This document shows positions 1 through 8,913 of a stretch of 64,000 bases of DNA, in pieces; position 1 is the stretch's first letter, and the number at the start of each line of letters is the position of its first letter. The notes under the pieces were generated by a model. That model saw only the letters and a program-made list of their open reading frames with translations. It did not search any database and was not told where the DNA came from. The DNA is taken from positions 22,352-86,351 of the forward strand of contig NZ_JAAMQZ010000020.1 of the NCBI RefSeq assembly GCF_013522825.1. The letters are read 5' to 3'. The position numbers were made by a program, and so were the translations under genes. The DNA comes from Stutzerimonas stutzeri (GTDB lineage Bacteria > Pseudomonadota > Gammaproteobacteria > Pseudomonadales > Pseudomonadaceae).

Positions 1-753
1 TACCCGCTCGAACTGGATGCGACGTCCGGGCTGGACGTTGCTGATGCGGTAAGGGCCGCTACCCAGCGGGGGCTCGAACGTCGTGGCGCGAAAATCGCGG
101 TCCTTCCAGTAATGCTGGGGCAGTACCGGCAGCTCGCCAAGCCGCATGATCAGCTGCGTATTGTCGGGCTTGTCGAACACGAAGCGAATCTTGTGGCGGT
201 TGAGGATGTCGACCCGCCTGACGCCTTGCAAGTCGGTGCGATAGCGGGGATGGCCGTCCCTGAGCAGCAGGCGATAGGAAAAGGCGACATCGTAGGTAGT
301 GATGGGATGACCATCATGAAAGCGCGCTGAATCGCGCAGATTGAACACGACCCAGCTCTGGTCGTCGCTGTATTCGATGGTTTCGGCGATCAGCCCGTAT
401 ACCGAGGCTGGCTCGTCGCCCGAAGGATCATAGAGGCCCGATCCCACCATCAGTGTCTCGTTCAGCTCGCTGATGCCGTATTGAAAGAAGCCCGGTGTGG
501 CGATAGGGCTGGTGCCCTTGAAGGTGTAGGGGTTGAGCGTGTCGAAGCTGCCTGCGGCCATCAACCGTAGCCGCCCACCTTTGGGCGCATCGGGATTCGC
601 CCAGTCGAAGTGGGTAAAGTTCTCGGGATACTTGAGTGTGCCGAACTGGGCATAACCATGACTTTCGCTGATGGCGGCGAAAGATGGGAAGCTCAATCCC
701 AGGCAGATCAATAGCAGCAGGGTGAGGCGCATCAAACGGAAAATCCGATCCAT
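1..753 (-). CDS. Extracellular solute-binding protein, family 5 (peptide-type), C-terminus outside window
   Basis: The first 251 residues of a periplasmic substrate-binding protein for a peptide-type ABC importer; the frame stays open to the window edge, so the rest is missing. The start ATG at 753 gives a short basic N-terminus, a Leu-rich core and an Ala-X-Ala type cleavage site near residue 26 (PSFAA). The mature part shows family-5 features: an opening like YejA proteins (HGYAQFGTLKYP), the phrase NPDAPKGG, and a stretch around FNLRDSARFHDGHPIT that is the usual signature region of oligopeptide-binding proteins. It lies downstream of mltD on the same strand with a 118-bp gap. The substrate cannot be told from sequence; YejA-type microcin/peptide binding is the nearest guess. 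Confidence 0.85.
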   Translation of the reverse strand, partial: MDRIFRLMRLTLLLLICLGLSFPSFAAISESHGYAQFGTLKYPENFTHFDWANPDAPKGGRLRLMAAGSFDTLNPYTFKGTSPIATPGFFQYGISELNETLMVGSGLYDPSGDEPASVYGLIAETIEYSDDQSWVVFNLRDSARFHDGHPITTYDVAFSYRLLLRDGHPRYRTDLQGVRRVDILNRHKIRFVFDKPDNTQLIMRLGELPVLPQHYWKDRDFRATTFEPPLGSGPYRISNVQPGRRIQFERV

Positions 754-871
754 GGCACTTGCGGGCTTTTCGGTCGGCTACAGTAACAGCTTGTATCCGC
801 TGGAAAAAGCTCGCTATCCATCACTCTTTGCGTCAATAGATGACAGCCGCCAGCCACCGCTGCAGCGCCAT

Positions 872-2419
872 TCAGGGCGCAAGATACAGCGTCAGTGTCT
901 GGCCGGGCTTGAGCAGGGTGCTGTCCTCGGGATTCCAGCTCTTCAGATGATTGAGCCGCACGTTGAAGCGTTTGGCGATTTCATAAAGCGAATCGCCTTT
1001 TCTGACCTTGTAGTAGGTCGGTTCGGAGTTACTGCCACGGCTTTCTTCAACGGCCTGGATGGCCAGGACCTGGCCCACCTTGAGGCTGCTGCCGGAAAGC
1101 TTGTTCCAGCGTTGCAGATCGCGAACCGAAACCTTCTGTGCCTTGGCAATTTCCCAGAGATTGTCGCCCTTGCGGACCTGGTAGCTTCCAGATGCCGGCT
1201 GGCTTCGGGCAACGGCGTGCAGTAGCTCGCGTGGGCGCGCGTCACGGGGTTGCGGAAGGCTGAGCACCTGGCCGATGCGCAGACGATCATTCTTGAGGTG
1301 ATTGATATCGCGGATGATGTTGACGGACAGATGATGGCGGTTGGCGATCGCTCCGAGGGTATCGCCGGGCTTTACCCTGTACTGCTGCCAATCGACGGCA
1401 TCCTGTGGCTTCATCAGTGCCAGGTTGGCAGCCAGCATTTCTGCCTTTGCACTTGGCACCAGCAGATGCTGCGGGCCGTCCAGGGTGATGCGGCGGGTGA
1501 AGGCCGGATTCAGCTGGTAGAGTTCATCTTCATCGAGGTCCACCATTTGCGCGACGGTGGCCAGATTCATCCGCTGCTTCAGGGCGACCACTTCGAAGTA
1601 GGGCTCATTGGCGATAGGGCTCAGATTGAGTCCGTAGGCTTCGGGGCTCTGGACCATCTGCGAGAGCGCCAGCAGCTTGGGCACGTAATCACGGGTTTCC
1701 TTGGGCAGCGGCAGATTCCAGTAGTCGGTTGGCAAATCGAGTTTCTGATTGCGCTCGATGGCGCGGCTGACCGTTCCCTCGCCGGCGTTATAAGCCGCCA
1801 GTGCAAGAAGCCAGTCATCGTTGAACAGCCCGTGCAGATAGGACAGGTAGCGCAGCGCGGCAGCGGTCGAAGCCGTGATGTCGCGTCTGCCGTCGTACCA
1901 GTTGGTCTGCTGCAGATTGAAGTGGCGGCCCGTCGAGGGAATGAACTGCCACAGGCCCATCGCCTGGGCCGGCGAATAGGCGAACGGGTTGTAGGCGCTC
2001 TCGATGATGGGCAACAAGGCCAGTTCGAGCGGCATGTTGCGCTCTTCCAGCTGCTCGACGATGTAATGGATATAAAGGCTGCCGCGCTCGCCGGCGATCT
2101 CGATGGACTGGGGACGAGCGGCAAACAGCAGGCGCTGTTGCTCGATGCGTGGATTGCTGCCCAGATGTTCCTGGAGCTTGAAGCCGTCCCTGATACGACC
2201 CCAGATGTCCGGGTACTGGAGCTCGGCAGGCTGTGGCTCCAGCCACAGGGTTTTCTGTGCCAGCGATGGGGCCGGGAGGGGCTCGGCACTGATTGCCGGT
2301 GCTCGCGAAACAGTGGTGCTCTGGCAACCGGTTATGGCGAGACAGATGGCCAGCGCCAGGACCCGACCAGAGGTTGCCAAGGCGTCCGGAGATGGGCGAT
2401 TCGAAGAGTCGGACGACAT
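872..2419 (-). CDS. mltD: Membrane-bound lytic murein transglycosylase D (lipoprotein)
   Basis: Cleaves the glycan strands of peptidoglycan with 1,6-anhydro product formation; expected on the periplasmic face of the outer membrane. 515 residues. A lipobox (AITGC, Cys32) follows a hydrophobic stretch, so the mature protein begins at Cys32; the long polar N-terminus before the hydrophobic part suggests the true start could be a few codons later. The SLT domain spans about 120-260 with the catalytic Glu140 in LLPIIESAYNPFA and the phrase AMGLWQFIPSTGR. Three LysM domains at about 350-393, 414-457 and 470-513 bind glycan. Length and layout match MltD. It is followed on the same strand by a peptide-binding protein gene. 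Confidence 0.95.
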   Translation of the reverse strand: MSSDSSNRPSPDALATSGRVLALAICLAITGCQSTTVSRAPAISAEPLPAPSLAQKTLWLEPQPAELQYPDIWGRIRDGFKLQEHLGSNPRIEQQRLLFAARPQSIEIAGERGSLYIHYIVEQLEERNMPLELALLPIIESAYNPFAYSPAQAMGLWQFIPSTGRHFNLQQTNWYDGRRDITASTAAALRYLSYLHGLFNDDWLLALAAYNAGEGTVSRAIERNQKLDLPTDYWNLPLPKETRDYVPKLLALSQMVQSPEAYGLNLSPIANEPYFEVVALKQRMNLATVAQMVDLDEDELYQLNPAFTRRITLDGPQHLLVPSAKAEMLAANLALMKPQDAVDWQQYRVKPGDTLGAIANRHHLSVNIIRDINHLKNDRLRIGQVLSLPQPRDARPRELLHAVARSQPASGSYQVRKGDNLWEIAKAQKVSVRDLQRWNKLSGSSLKVGQVLAIQAVEESRGSNSEPTYYKVRKGDSLYEIAKRFNVRLNHLKSWNPEDSTLLKPGQTLTLYLAP

Positions 2420-2676
2420 TGGCTGAAGGCTTCCCCTGGCGCAAAATTCGGGGGAGTGTAGAAATGCCGTTCCGGTGGGTCAAGTAAAGGCTGCGGTTTT
2501 GCGGACTGGTGCAGGATCTGCTGCCAGGGTGATCGCGCCATGCGCTCAAAGAGCCGAAAACAGCGCTGGAAAGCTGGAGGCTGAACGACAAGCGGTCCAG
2601 GTTCGAGCGCAAATGGCGTTTTTTCAGCGTTTTTATCGAACCACCATCGCAGAATGACGCCATAGCGCGATCGCCC

Positions 2677-2705
2677 GGGATCTGCTGCGAAGCGCAGCAG
2701 ATCCC
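2677..2705. terminator. Perfect hairpin downstream of gloB
   Basis: A 13-bp perfect stem (2677-2689 with 2693-2705) with a 3-nt loop, 8 bases past the gloB stop. On the gloB strand no run of T follows, while on the plus strand TGCTTTTCTC follows, so it is either a weak terminator for gloB or a block to transcription towards gloB. The rest of the 294-bp gap between mltD and gloB (2420-2713) shows no gene. Confidence 0.5.
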
Positions 2706-2713
2706 TGCTTTTC

Positions 2714-3490
2714 TCAGAAGTTGTCTTTCCAGACTCTCAGCGCAGCGAATACGGCCTCGGGGGTTTCGGTTCGACGGCCCTGGCTCTGGCAGGCAGTGAC
2801 CACGGTCGGCTCGCTGCAGCGCAGGAAGGGATTGGTCGCCCGTTCGGTCAGCAGGTCAGAGGGCAGCGAGATCTGGCCGGCTTCGCGCAGCAGGGTGACC
2901 TGCTCGAAGCGCCTGGCGATGTCCCGATTGTCGGGTTCCACGGCCTGGGCGAAGCGCAGGTTGCTCAGGGTGTATTCATGGGTGCAGTACACCAGGGTGC
3001 GTGCAGGCAGTGCCGTCAGCCGCTGCAACGATGCGAACATCTGTGCCGCAGTCCCCTCGAACAGGCGTCCGCAACCGGCGGCGAACAGGGTGTCGCCGCT
3101 CAGCAGCCAGGGTGTATCGGTATCGTCATGGAAGTAGGCGATATGGCCCAGGGTATGCCCCGGAACTTCGATCACCTCCAGGTCGTGCTCCAGAATGCGG
3201 ATGCGCTGGCCGTCAGCGAGCCCCTGATCCAGTGCGGGGATCTTCTCGGCGGCGGGACCGTAAACCTTGGCGCCGTACTGCGCCTTGAGCTGCTGCACAC
3301 CACCGACATGGTCATGGTGATGGTGGGTAACGAGGATATCCGTCAGTTGCCAGCCTGGATGGGCATCCAGCCAGAGCTGAACGGGAGTGGCATCGCCGGG
3401 GTCCACCACGGCACAGCGTTGTCGTTGCGTATCCTGCAGCAGCCAGATGTAGTTATCGGTGAAAGCGGGCAGAGCATCTATTTTCAACAT
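2714..3490 (-). CDS. gloB: Hydroxyacylglutathione hydrolase (glyoxalase II)
   Basis: Hydrolyses S-lactoylglutathione to D-lactate and glutathione, the second step of methylglyoxal detoxification in the cytosol. 258 residues from the ATG at 3490; an in-frame start 9 codons upstream is possible but gives an extension not seen in the family. Metallo-beta-lactamase fold with the metal motif THHHHDH (His56, His58, Asp60, His61), a second ligand His in VPGHTLGH and a third in CTHEYT. The C-terminal glutathione-binding part ends with FLRCSEP and KDNF as in GloB. It is divergent from the methyltransferase-rnhA-dnaQ run, the same arrangement as in E. coli. Confidence 0.96.
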   Translation of the reverse strand: MLKIDALPAFTDNYIWLLQDTQRQRCAVVDPGDATPVQLWLDAHPGWQLTDILVTHHHHDHVGGVQQLKAQYGAKVYGPAAEKIPALDQGLADGQRIRILEHDLEVIEVPGHTLGHIAYFHDDTDTPWLLSGDTLFAAGCGRLFEGTAAQMFASLQRLTALPARTLVYCTHEYTLSNLRFAQAVEPDNRDIARRFEQVTLLREAGQISLPSDLLTERATNPFLRCSEPTVVTACQSQGRRTETPEAVFAALRVWKDNF

Positions 3491-3602
3491 GAGTGCGGGT
3501 CGCCAAGTCAATCGCAAAAGCGCATCCTAACAGCCAGATTCGAAAGTGGAACCGACCGCAAGTTGCGGCCCTGACGACCGAAGCGATCAATGGAGCCGAG
3601 CC

Positions 3603-4361
3603 ATGAGTGATGAGCCGTGCGCCGGGGCCGATAGCCCCTGGCTGGCGCTGATGAGCGAGACCAGCGCCTGGTTTGACGGTCCCGCAGGCCGACAGCTGCT
3701 GGAACATGAACAGCGTGTGCTGGCTCAGGAGCTCGGACGCTTTTTCGGCAGTTACCTGGTGCATTACGGGCCTTTCGCCAATACCCCCATCGAACCGCAG
3801 AAGCTCAAGCGCAGTGTACGACTGGGGCCGCCGCTGCCTGGAGTCGAAATCGTCTGCGAGGAGCAATCCTGGCCAATTGGCGAACATGCAGCTGATGTCG
3901 TGGTGGTGCAGCATGGTCTCGATTTCAGCCTGTCACCACACGCCTTGTTGCGTGAAGCGGCACGCAGCGTCAGGCCGGGCGGTCATCTGCTGATAATCGG
4001 CGTCAACCCCTGGAGCCCCTGGGGGGCCTCGCACCTGTTGTCACGCAAGGCTTTTCGTCAGGCGCGCTGCATCCGTCCGACGCGGGTCGGCGACTGGCTG
4101 AACCTGCTTGGCTTCGCACTGGAGAAACGCCGGTTCGGATGCTATTGTCCGCCGCTTTCTTCGAGCCAATGGCAGGCGCGACTGTCCGCACTGGAAACCA
4201 TCGGCCAGCGGTTGCAGGCGCCCACGGGCGGTTTCTATCTGCTGGTGGCGCGCAAGCTGATGGTGGGCCTGCGACCCCTGCGGGAAAGCCGTCGCGAGCG
4301 CATGGGCCAGCTGTTGCCGATGCCCGTGGCGAAGGTCAGTCGGCGCGATGCCGAACACTAG
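3603..4361 (+). CDS. SAM-dependent methyltransferase, YafS-like
   Basis: 252 residues from the ATG at 3603, which has GGAG 8 bases upstream. The middle carries a class I methyltransferase of the Methyltransf_11 type: [14 protein letters not shown] followed by [18 protein letters not shown], the usual post-II/III motif. The substrate is unknown. It sits between gloB (divergent) and rnhA (14 bp downstream), which is exactly the position of yafS in E. coli and of a methyltransferase gene in other pseudomonads, so I take it as the orthologue. The N-terminal 60 residues, with [10 protein letters not shown], are typical of this small group. Confidence 0.85.
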   Translation: MSDEPCAGADSPWLALMSETSAWFDGPAGRQLLEHEQRVLAQELGRFFGSYLVHYGPFANTPIEPQKLKRSVRLGPPLPGVEIVCEEQSWPIGEHAADVVVVQHGLDFSLSPHALLREAARSVRPGGHLLIIGVNPWSPWGASHLLSRKAFRQARCIRPTRVGDWLNLLGFALEKRRFGCYCPPLSSSQWQARLSALETIGQRLQAPTGGFYLLVARKLMVGLRPLRESRRERMGQLLPMPVAKVSRRDAEH

Positions 4362-4375
4362 GGTCTGTAATCTTC

Positions 4376-4828
4376 ATGAGTGATGACGCGGTCGAGATCT
4401 ATACCGATGGTGCCTGCAAGGGCAATCCTGGCCCCGGCGGCTGGGGCGCGTTGCTGATCTACAAGGGCGTGAGGCGCGAGCTCTGGGGCGGCGAGGCGCA
4501 GACCACCAACAACCGTATGGAGCTGATGGCAGCCATTCGTGCGCTGGAAGAGCTGAAAAGACCCTGCCAGGTGCGCCTGGTCACCGATTCCCAGTACGTC
4601 ATGCAGGGTATCAACGACTGGATGCCCAACTGGAAGAAGCGCGGCTGGAAAACCGCTGCCAAACAGCCGGTAAAGAATGCCGATCTCTGGATGCTGCTCG
4701 ACGAGCAGGTCAACCGCCATCAGGTGACCTGGCAATGGGTGCGCGGGCATACCGGCCATCCCGGAAATGAACAGGCCGACCTGCTGGCCAATCGCGGCGT
4801 GGTACAAGCCAAACGACAAACTGCCTGA
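4376..4828 (+). CDS. rnhA: Ribonuclease HI
   Basis: Endonuclease that cuts the RNA strand of RNA/DNA hybrids, for example R-loops and primers. 150 residues. The four acidic active-site residues are present: Asp11 ([14 protein letters not shown]), Glu49 (TNNRMEL), Asp71 (VTDSQY) and Asp135 (GNEQAD), plus His125 in RGHTGHPG. The basic protrusion [15 protein letters not shown] is there. The start ATG at 4376 has no clear Shine-Dalgarno sequence and lies 14 bp after the methyltransferase stop, so translational coupling is likely. dnaQ follows after 11 bp. Confidence 0.97.
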   Translation: MSDDAVEIYTDGACKGNPGPGGWGALLIYKGVRRELWGGEAQTTNNRMELMAAIRALEELKRPCQVRLVTDSQYVMQGINDWMPNWKKRGWKTAAKQPVKNADLWMLLDEQVNRHQVTWQWVRGHTGHPGNEQADLLANRGVVQAKRQTA

Positions 4829-4839
4829 GAGAAGGGAAC

Positions 4840-5586
4840 ATGCGTAGCGTAGTGCTGGATACAGAAACCACCGGCATGCCGGTGACCGACGGCCACCGCA
4901 TCATCGAGATCGGCTGCGTCGAGGTCATCGGTCGACGCCTGACGGGCCGGCATTACCATGTCTATCTGCAGCCGGACCGGGAAGTGGACGAGGGCGCCAT
5001 CGCGGTGCACGGCATCAACAATGAGTTTCTGGTCGATAAACCGCGCTTCAGGGATGTCGCCGATGAGTTCTTCGAGTTCATCAAGGGCGCACAGCTGATC
5101 ATCCACAATGCGGCGTTCGACGTTGGCTTCATCAACAACGAATTCGCCCTGCTCGGCCAGCGCGAGCGTGCCGAGCTGAGCGATCACTGCAGCATTCTCG
5201 ATACCCTGCTGATGGCCCGTGAGCGCCATCCCGGCCAGCGCAACAGCCTCGACGCCCTGTGCAAACGTTATGGCGTGGACAACTCCGGTCGCGAGCTGCA
5301 CGGCGCCTTGCTCGATGCCGAGATCCTCGCCGACGTCTGGCTGACCATGACCGGCGGGCAGACCAACCTGTCCCTGGCCGGAGACGGGGCGGAGGGTGAC
5401 AACGGGGGCAGGCGGCAGGCCACGCCGATTCGCCGCCTGCCAGCGGGGCGCCCGCTGACTCAGGTGCTGCGCGCCAATGCCGAGGAAATCGCCGCACACT
5501 CGGCACGCATGCAGGCCATCGAGAAGGCGGCAGGGGCTCAACCCCTGTGGTTGCAGTTGGAACAGGCAGGCGAGAGGCAGACTTGA
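4840..5586 (+). CDS. dnaQ: DNA polymerase III epsilon subunit (3'-5' proofreading exonuclease)
   Basis: Proofreading exonuclease of the replicative polymerase core. 248 residues with the DEDDh motifs: ExoI LDTETTG (Asp7, Glu9), ExoII IIHNAAFDVGFIN, ExoIII HGALLDAEILADV with the catalytic His/Asp pair. The C-terminal tail after about residue 190 is the segment that binds the alpha subunit. A good ribosome site (AGAAGGGAAC) precedes the ATG. The rnhA-dnaQ pairing is conserved, though in E. coli the two are divergent and here they are codirectional. Confidence 0.97.
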   Translation: MRSVVLDTETTGMPVTDGHRIIEIGCVEVIGRRLTGRHYHVYLQPDREVDEGAIAVHGINNEFLVDKPRFRDVADEFFEFIKGAQLIIHNAAFDVGFINNEFALLGQRERAELSDHCSILDTLLMARERHPGQRNSLDALCKRYGVDNSGRELHGALLDAEILADVWLTMTGGQTNLSLAGDGAEGDNGGRRQATPIRRLPAGRPLTQVLRANAEEIAAHSARMQAIEKAAGAQPLWLQLEQAGERQT

Positions 5587-5634
5587 GCCAGCACGCATTA
5601 TTCAGGCTTGGTGCTTGAGGGGCGAAGCTTCTAC

Positions 5635-5656
5635 CCTGAAGGAACGCTCCTTCAGG
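5635..5656 (+). promoter_or_regulatory. Hairpin overlapping the ribosome binding site of the decarboxylase gene
   Basis: Perfect 9-bp inverted repeat CCTGAAGGA / TCCTTCAGG with a 4-nt loop. The 3' arm contains the CAGG of the only plausible Shine-Dalgarno sequence (CAGGAAA), 8 bases before the ATG at 5665. If folded in the mRNA it would hide the ribosome site. The role is inferred. Confidence 0.45.
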
Positions 5657-5664
5657 AAACCCTC

Positions 5665-7917
5665 ATGCACAAAGACCTGAAATTTCCCATTCTCATCGTT
5701 CACCGAGACATCAAGGCCGATACGGTAGCCGGTGAACGGGTCCGCGAAATTGCTGCCGAACTGGAGCAGGACGGATTCCATATCCTGCCCACCGGCAGCG
5801 CCGCCGAAGGACGCATCGTGGCGTCCACCCATCATGGTCTGGCCTGCATCCTGGTGGCGGCGGAAGGTGCCGGGGAAAACCAGCGGTTGCTGCAGGACGT
5901 GGTCGGCCTGATCCGCGTGGCGCGACGGCGGGCGCCAAAGCTGCCGATCTTCGCCCTCGGCGAGCAGATCACCATCGAGAACGCCCCCGCCGAAGCGATG
6001 GCCGATCTCAACGAACTACGCGGGTTGCTCTACTTGTTCGAGGATACGGTGCCTTTTCTGGCCCGGCAGGTGGCACGGGCCGCGCGCAACTACCTGGACG
6101 GGTTGCTGCCGCCGTTCTTCCGCGCGCTGGTGCAGCATACCGGGGACTCCAACTACTCCTGGCACACACCGGGCCACGGCGGTGGCGTGGCCTACCGCAA
6201 GAGCCCGGTGGGGCAGGCCTTCCACCAGTTCTTCGGCGAGAACACCCTGCGGTCGGATCTTTCGGTATCCGTGCCGGAACTGGGTTCGCTGCTCGATCAC
6301 ACCGGGCCGCTGGCTGCTGCCGAGGCACGCGCGGCGCGCAACTTCGGCGCCGATCATACGTTTTTCGTGATCAATGGCACCTCGACCGCCAACAAGATCG
6401 TCTGGCATTCGATGGTGGCGCGGGATGATCTGGTGCTGGTGGATCGCAACTGTCACAAGTCCATCCTGCATTCGATCATCATGACCGGCGCGATTCCGCT
6501 CTACCTCACGCCGTCGCGCAATGAGCTGGGCATCATCGGGCCGATTCCGCTGGAAGAGTTCACGCCGGCTTCCATTCAGGCCAAGATCGATGCCAACCCG
6601 CTGGCGCGTGGGCGACCGCCACGGGTAAAGCTGGCAGTAGTGACCAATTCGACCTACGACGGCCTCTGTTACAACGCCAACCTGATCAAGCGCACCCTGG
6701 GCAACAGCGTCGACGTGCTGCATTTCGACGAGGCCTGGTACGCCTACGCGGCCTTTCACGAGTTCTACGATGGCCGCTACGGCATGGATACCCGTGAGCA
6801 GGGGCCGCTGGTATTCACCACCCACTCGCCGCACAAGGTACTGGCGGCCTTCAGTCAGGCCTCGATGATCCATGTGCTCGACAGCCAGCAGCGCCAGCTG
6901 GACCTCGACCGCTTCAACGAAGCCTTCATGATGCATACCTCCACCTCGCCGCAGTACGGCATCCTCGCCTCGCTGGATGTGGCCTCGGCGATGATGGAAG
7001 GTCCGGCGGGACGCTCGCTGATCCAGGAAACCTTCGATGAGGCGCTGAGCTTCCGCCGCGCGCTGGCCAATCTGCGCAGCCATCTGGCGGCGGATGACTG
7101 GTGGTTCAGCATCTGGCAACCGGAAACCGCGGATGGCGCGGAGACCCTGGCCACTGCCGACTGGCTGCTGCAGCCGGAGGCGGACTGGCACGGCTTCGGT
7201 GATGTCGCTGCCGATTACGTACTGCTTGACCCGATCAAGGTGACCCTGACCACGCCCGGCCTGACCGCCCATGGCAAACTCAGTGAACGCGGTATTCCGG
7301 CGGCGGTGGTCAGCCGGTTTCTCTGGGAGCGTGGCCTGGTGGTAGAGAAGACCGGGCTCTACTCGATGCTGGTCCTGTTCACCATGGGCATCACCAAGGG
7401 TAAATGGAGCACGCTGCTGACCGAGTTGCTGGAATTCAAGCGGCACTACGACGACAACGTTCCGCTCTGCGATGCGCTGCCCAGCGTGGCCCTCGTCGGT
7501 GGCAGCCTCTATGCCGGCATGGGCTTGCGCGATCTGTGCGATGCACTGCATGGCTGCTATCGGGAAAATGCCACCGCAAAAGCCATGCGACGCATGTATA
7601 CCGCGTTGCCGGAGCAGGTACTGAAGCCGGCTGACGCCTACGACAAGCTGGTGCGCGGCGAGGTCGAGGCCGTACCGATCGATGCCCTGGAAGGGCGCAT
7701 CGCAGCCGTGATGCTGGTGCCGTACCCGCCGGGTATACCGCTGATCATGCCAGGCGAACGCTTTACCGCCGAGACGCGCTCGATTCTCGACTACCTCGAT
7801 TTCGCCCAGCGCTTTGCCCTGCGCTTTCCCGGCTTCGATGCCGATGTGCATGGGCTGCAGCGCGAGGATCATCCCGAGGGCCATCGTTATACGGTGGACT
7901 GCATCATGCAGGGTTGA
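5665..7917 (+). CDS. ldcA: PLP-dependent Orn/Lys/Arg decarboxylase (LdcA-like)
   Basis: Fold-type I decarboxylase of basic amino acids; the product would be cadaverine from lysine (or agmatine from arginine). 750 residues from the ATG at 5665; an upstream in-frame start would add 19 residues that overlap the leader hairpin. It has the N-terminal wing domain (about 1-130), the PLP domain with HTPGHGGGVAYRKSPVG and the Schiff-base lysine at Lys391 in TTHSPHKVLA, and the C-terminal domain with PYPPGIP. Position after dnaQ corresponds, from memory, to PA1818 ldcA of P. aeruginosa. The antiporter that I recall next to ldcA there is absent; a crotonase gene follows instead. Lysine versus arginine specificity is not settled by sequence alone. 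Confidence 0.88.
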   Translation: MHKDLKFPILIVHRDIKADTVAGERVREIAAELEQDGFHILPTGSAAEGRIVASTHHGLACILVAAEGAGENQRLLQDVVGLIRVARRRAPKLPIFALGEQITIENAPAEAMADLNELRGLLYLFEDTVPFLARQVARAARNYLDGLLPPFFRALVQHTGDSNYSWHTPGHGGGVAYRKSPVGQAFHQFFGENTLRSDLSVSVPELGSLLDHTGPLAAAEARAARNFGADHTFFVINGTSTANKIVWHSMVARDDLVLVDRNCHKSILHSIIMTGAIPLYLTPSRNELGIIGPIPLEEFTPASIQAKIDANPLARGRPPRVKLAVVTNSTYDGLCYNANLIKRTLGNSVDVLHFDEAWYAYAAFHEFYDGRYGMDTREQGPLVFTTHSPHKVLAAFSQASMIHVLDSQQRQLDLDRFNEAFMMHTSTSPQYGILASLDVASAMMEGPAGRSLIQETFDEALSFRRALANLRSHLAADDWWFSIWQPETADGAETLATADWLLQPEADWHGFGDVAADYVLLDPIKVTLTTPGLTAHGKLSERGIPAAVVSRFLWERGLVVEKTGLYSMLVLFTMGITKGKWSTLLTELLEFKRHYDDNVPLCDALPSVALVGGSLYAGMGLRDLCDALHGCYRENATAKAMRRMYTALPEQVLKPADAYDKLVRGEVEAVPIDALEGRIAAVMLVPYPPGIPLIMPGERFTAETRSILDYLDFAQRFALRFPGFDADVHGLQREDHPEGHRYTVDCIMQG

Positions 7918-8063
7918 ACCGGCAATACGGGCTTATGATGTGCCAGGGCGTGGGCTGCATCACACGCTCTCGCATCGACTTTCAGCCGGCTGTTGTTATA
8001 GTTGTGCGGCTTGAAACAGGTCCCCGAGAAGGCCTGACAATCTGCCCAGCCGAGGAAGATAGC

Positions 8064-8876
8064 GTGACTGAATACCAATCCTTTCGTGTGGAGCTGAAGG
8101 ACAGGATCGCCCATGTGGCGATCAACCGGCCCGAAAAGGTCAATGCCATGAATGCTGCCTTCTGGAGCGAGATCGTCGACATCTTCCAGTGGGTCGACGA
8201 TACCGACGAGGTGCGGGTGGTGGTGCTGACCGGCGAGGGCAAGCACTTCTCGGCGGGCATCGATCTGCAATTGCTGGCTCAGGCCGCGAGTGGCATGGGC
8301 AGCGACATCGGGCGCAATGCCGACCGTCTGCGCCGGCAGATACTCAAGCTGCAGGCCTCCTTCAACGCCGTGGACAACTGCCGCAAGCCGGTAATCGCCG
8401 CCATCCAGGGGCATTGCATCGGTGGCGCCATCGACCTGGTCTCGGCCTGTGACATGCGTTACAGCACCCTCGACGCACAATTCTCCATCAAGGAAATCGA
8501 CATGGGGATGGCCGCCGATGTCGGCACCCTGCAGCGTCTGCCGCGCATCATCGGCGACGGTATCATGCGTGAGCTGGCTTATACCGGGCGCGCGGTCGAT
8601 GGGCAGGAAGCGCAGGCGATCGGCCTCGTCAACCGGACCTACCCGGACCAGCCGACCATGATGGCGGCGGTGCTCGAGCTGGCGGCACAGATCGCCGACA
8701 AATCGCCCGTGGCCATCCGTGGTACCAAGGAAATGATTCGCTACATGCGTGATCACCGCGTCGATGACGGCCTCGAATATGTCGCGACCTGGAATGCGGC
8801 CATGCTCCAGTCGGCAGACCTCAGGGTGGCCATGACCGCGCACATGAGCAAACAGAAGCCGGACTTCGCCGATTGA
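8064..8876 (+). CDS. Crotonase family, delta(3,5)-delta(2,4)-dienoyl-CoA isomerase-like
   Basis: 270 residues from a GTG at 8064, with a good ribosome site (GAGGAAG) 5 bases upstream; the open frame extends further upstream but without family similarity. Crotonase fold: oxyanion-hole segments HFSAGIDL and GHCIGGAIDL. The region KEIDMGMAADVGTLQRLP is the signature of the ECH1-type dienoyl-CoA isomerases, which use the Glu of KE-D and the Asp of AADVG as catalytic acid and base; plain enoyl-CoA hydratases have other residues there. The likely job is moving double bonds during beta-oxidation of unsaturated fatty acids. It is usually annotated simply as enoyl-CoA hydratase. Confidence 0.85.
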   Translation: MTEYQSFRVELKDRIAHVAINRPEKVNAMNAAFWSEIVDIFQWVDDTDEVRVVVLTGEGKHFSAGIDLQLLAQAASGMGSDIGRNADRLRRQILKLQASFNAVDNCRKPVIAAIQGHCIGGAIDLVSACDMRYSTLDAQFSIKEIDMGMAADVGTLQRLPRIIGDGIMRELAYTGRAVDGQEAQAIGLVNRTYPDQPTMMAAVLELAAQIADKSPVAIRGTKEMIRYMRDHRVDDGLEYVATWNAAMLQSADLRVAMTAHMSKQKPDFAD

Positions 8877-8913
8877 TGCATCAGCCAAACATTGCGCGGG
8901 GGGTGCGCCAGGC

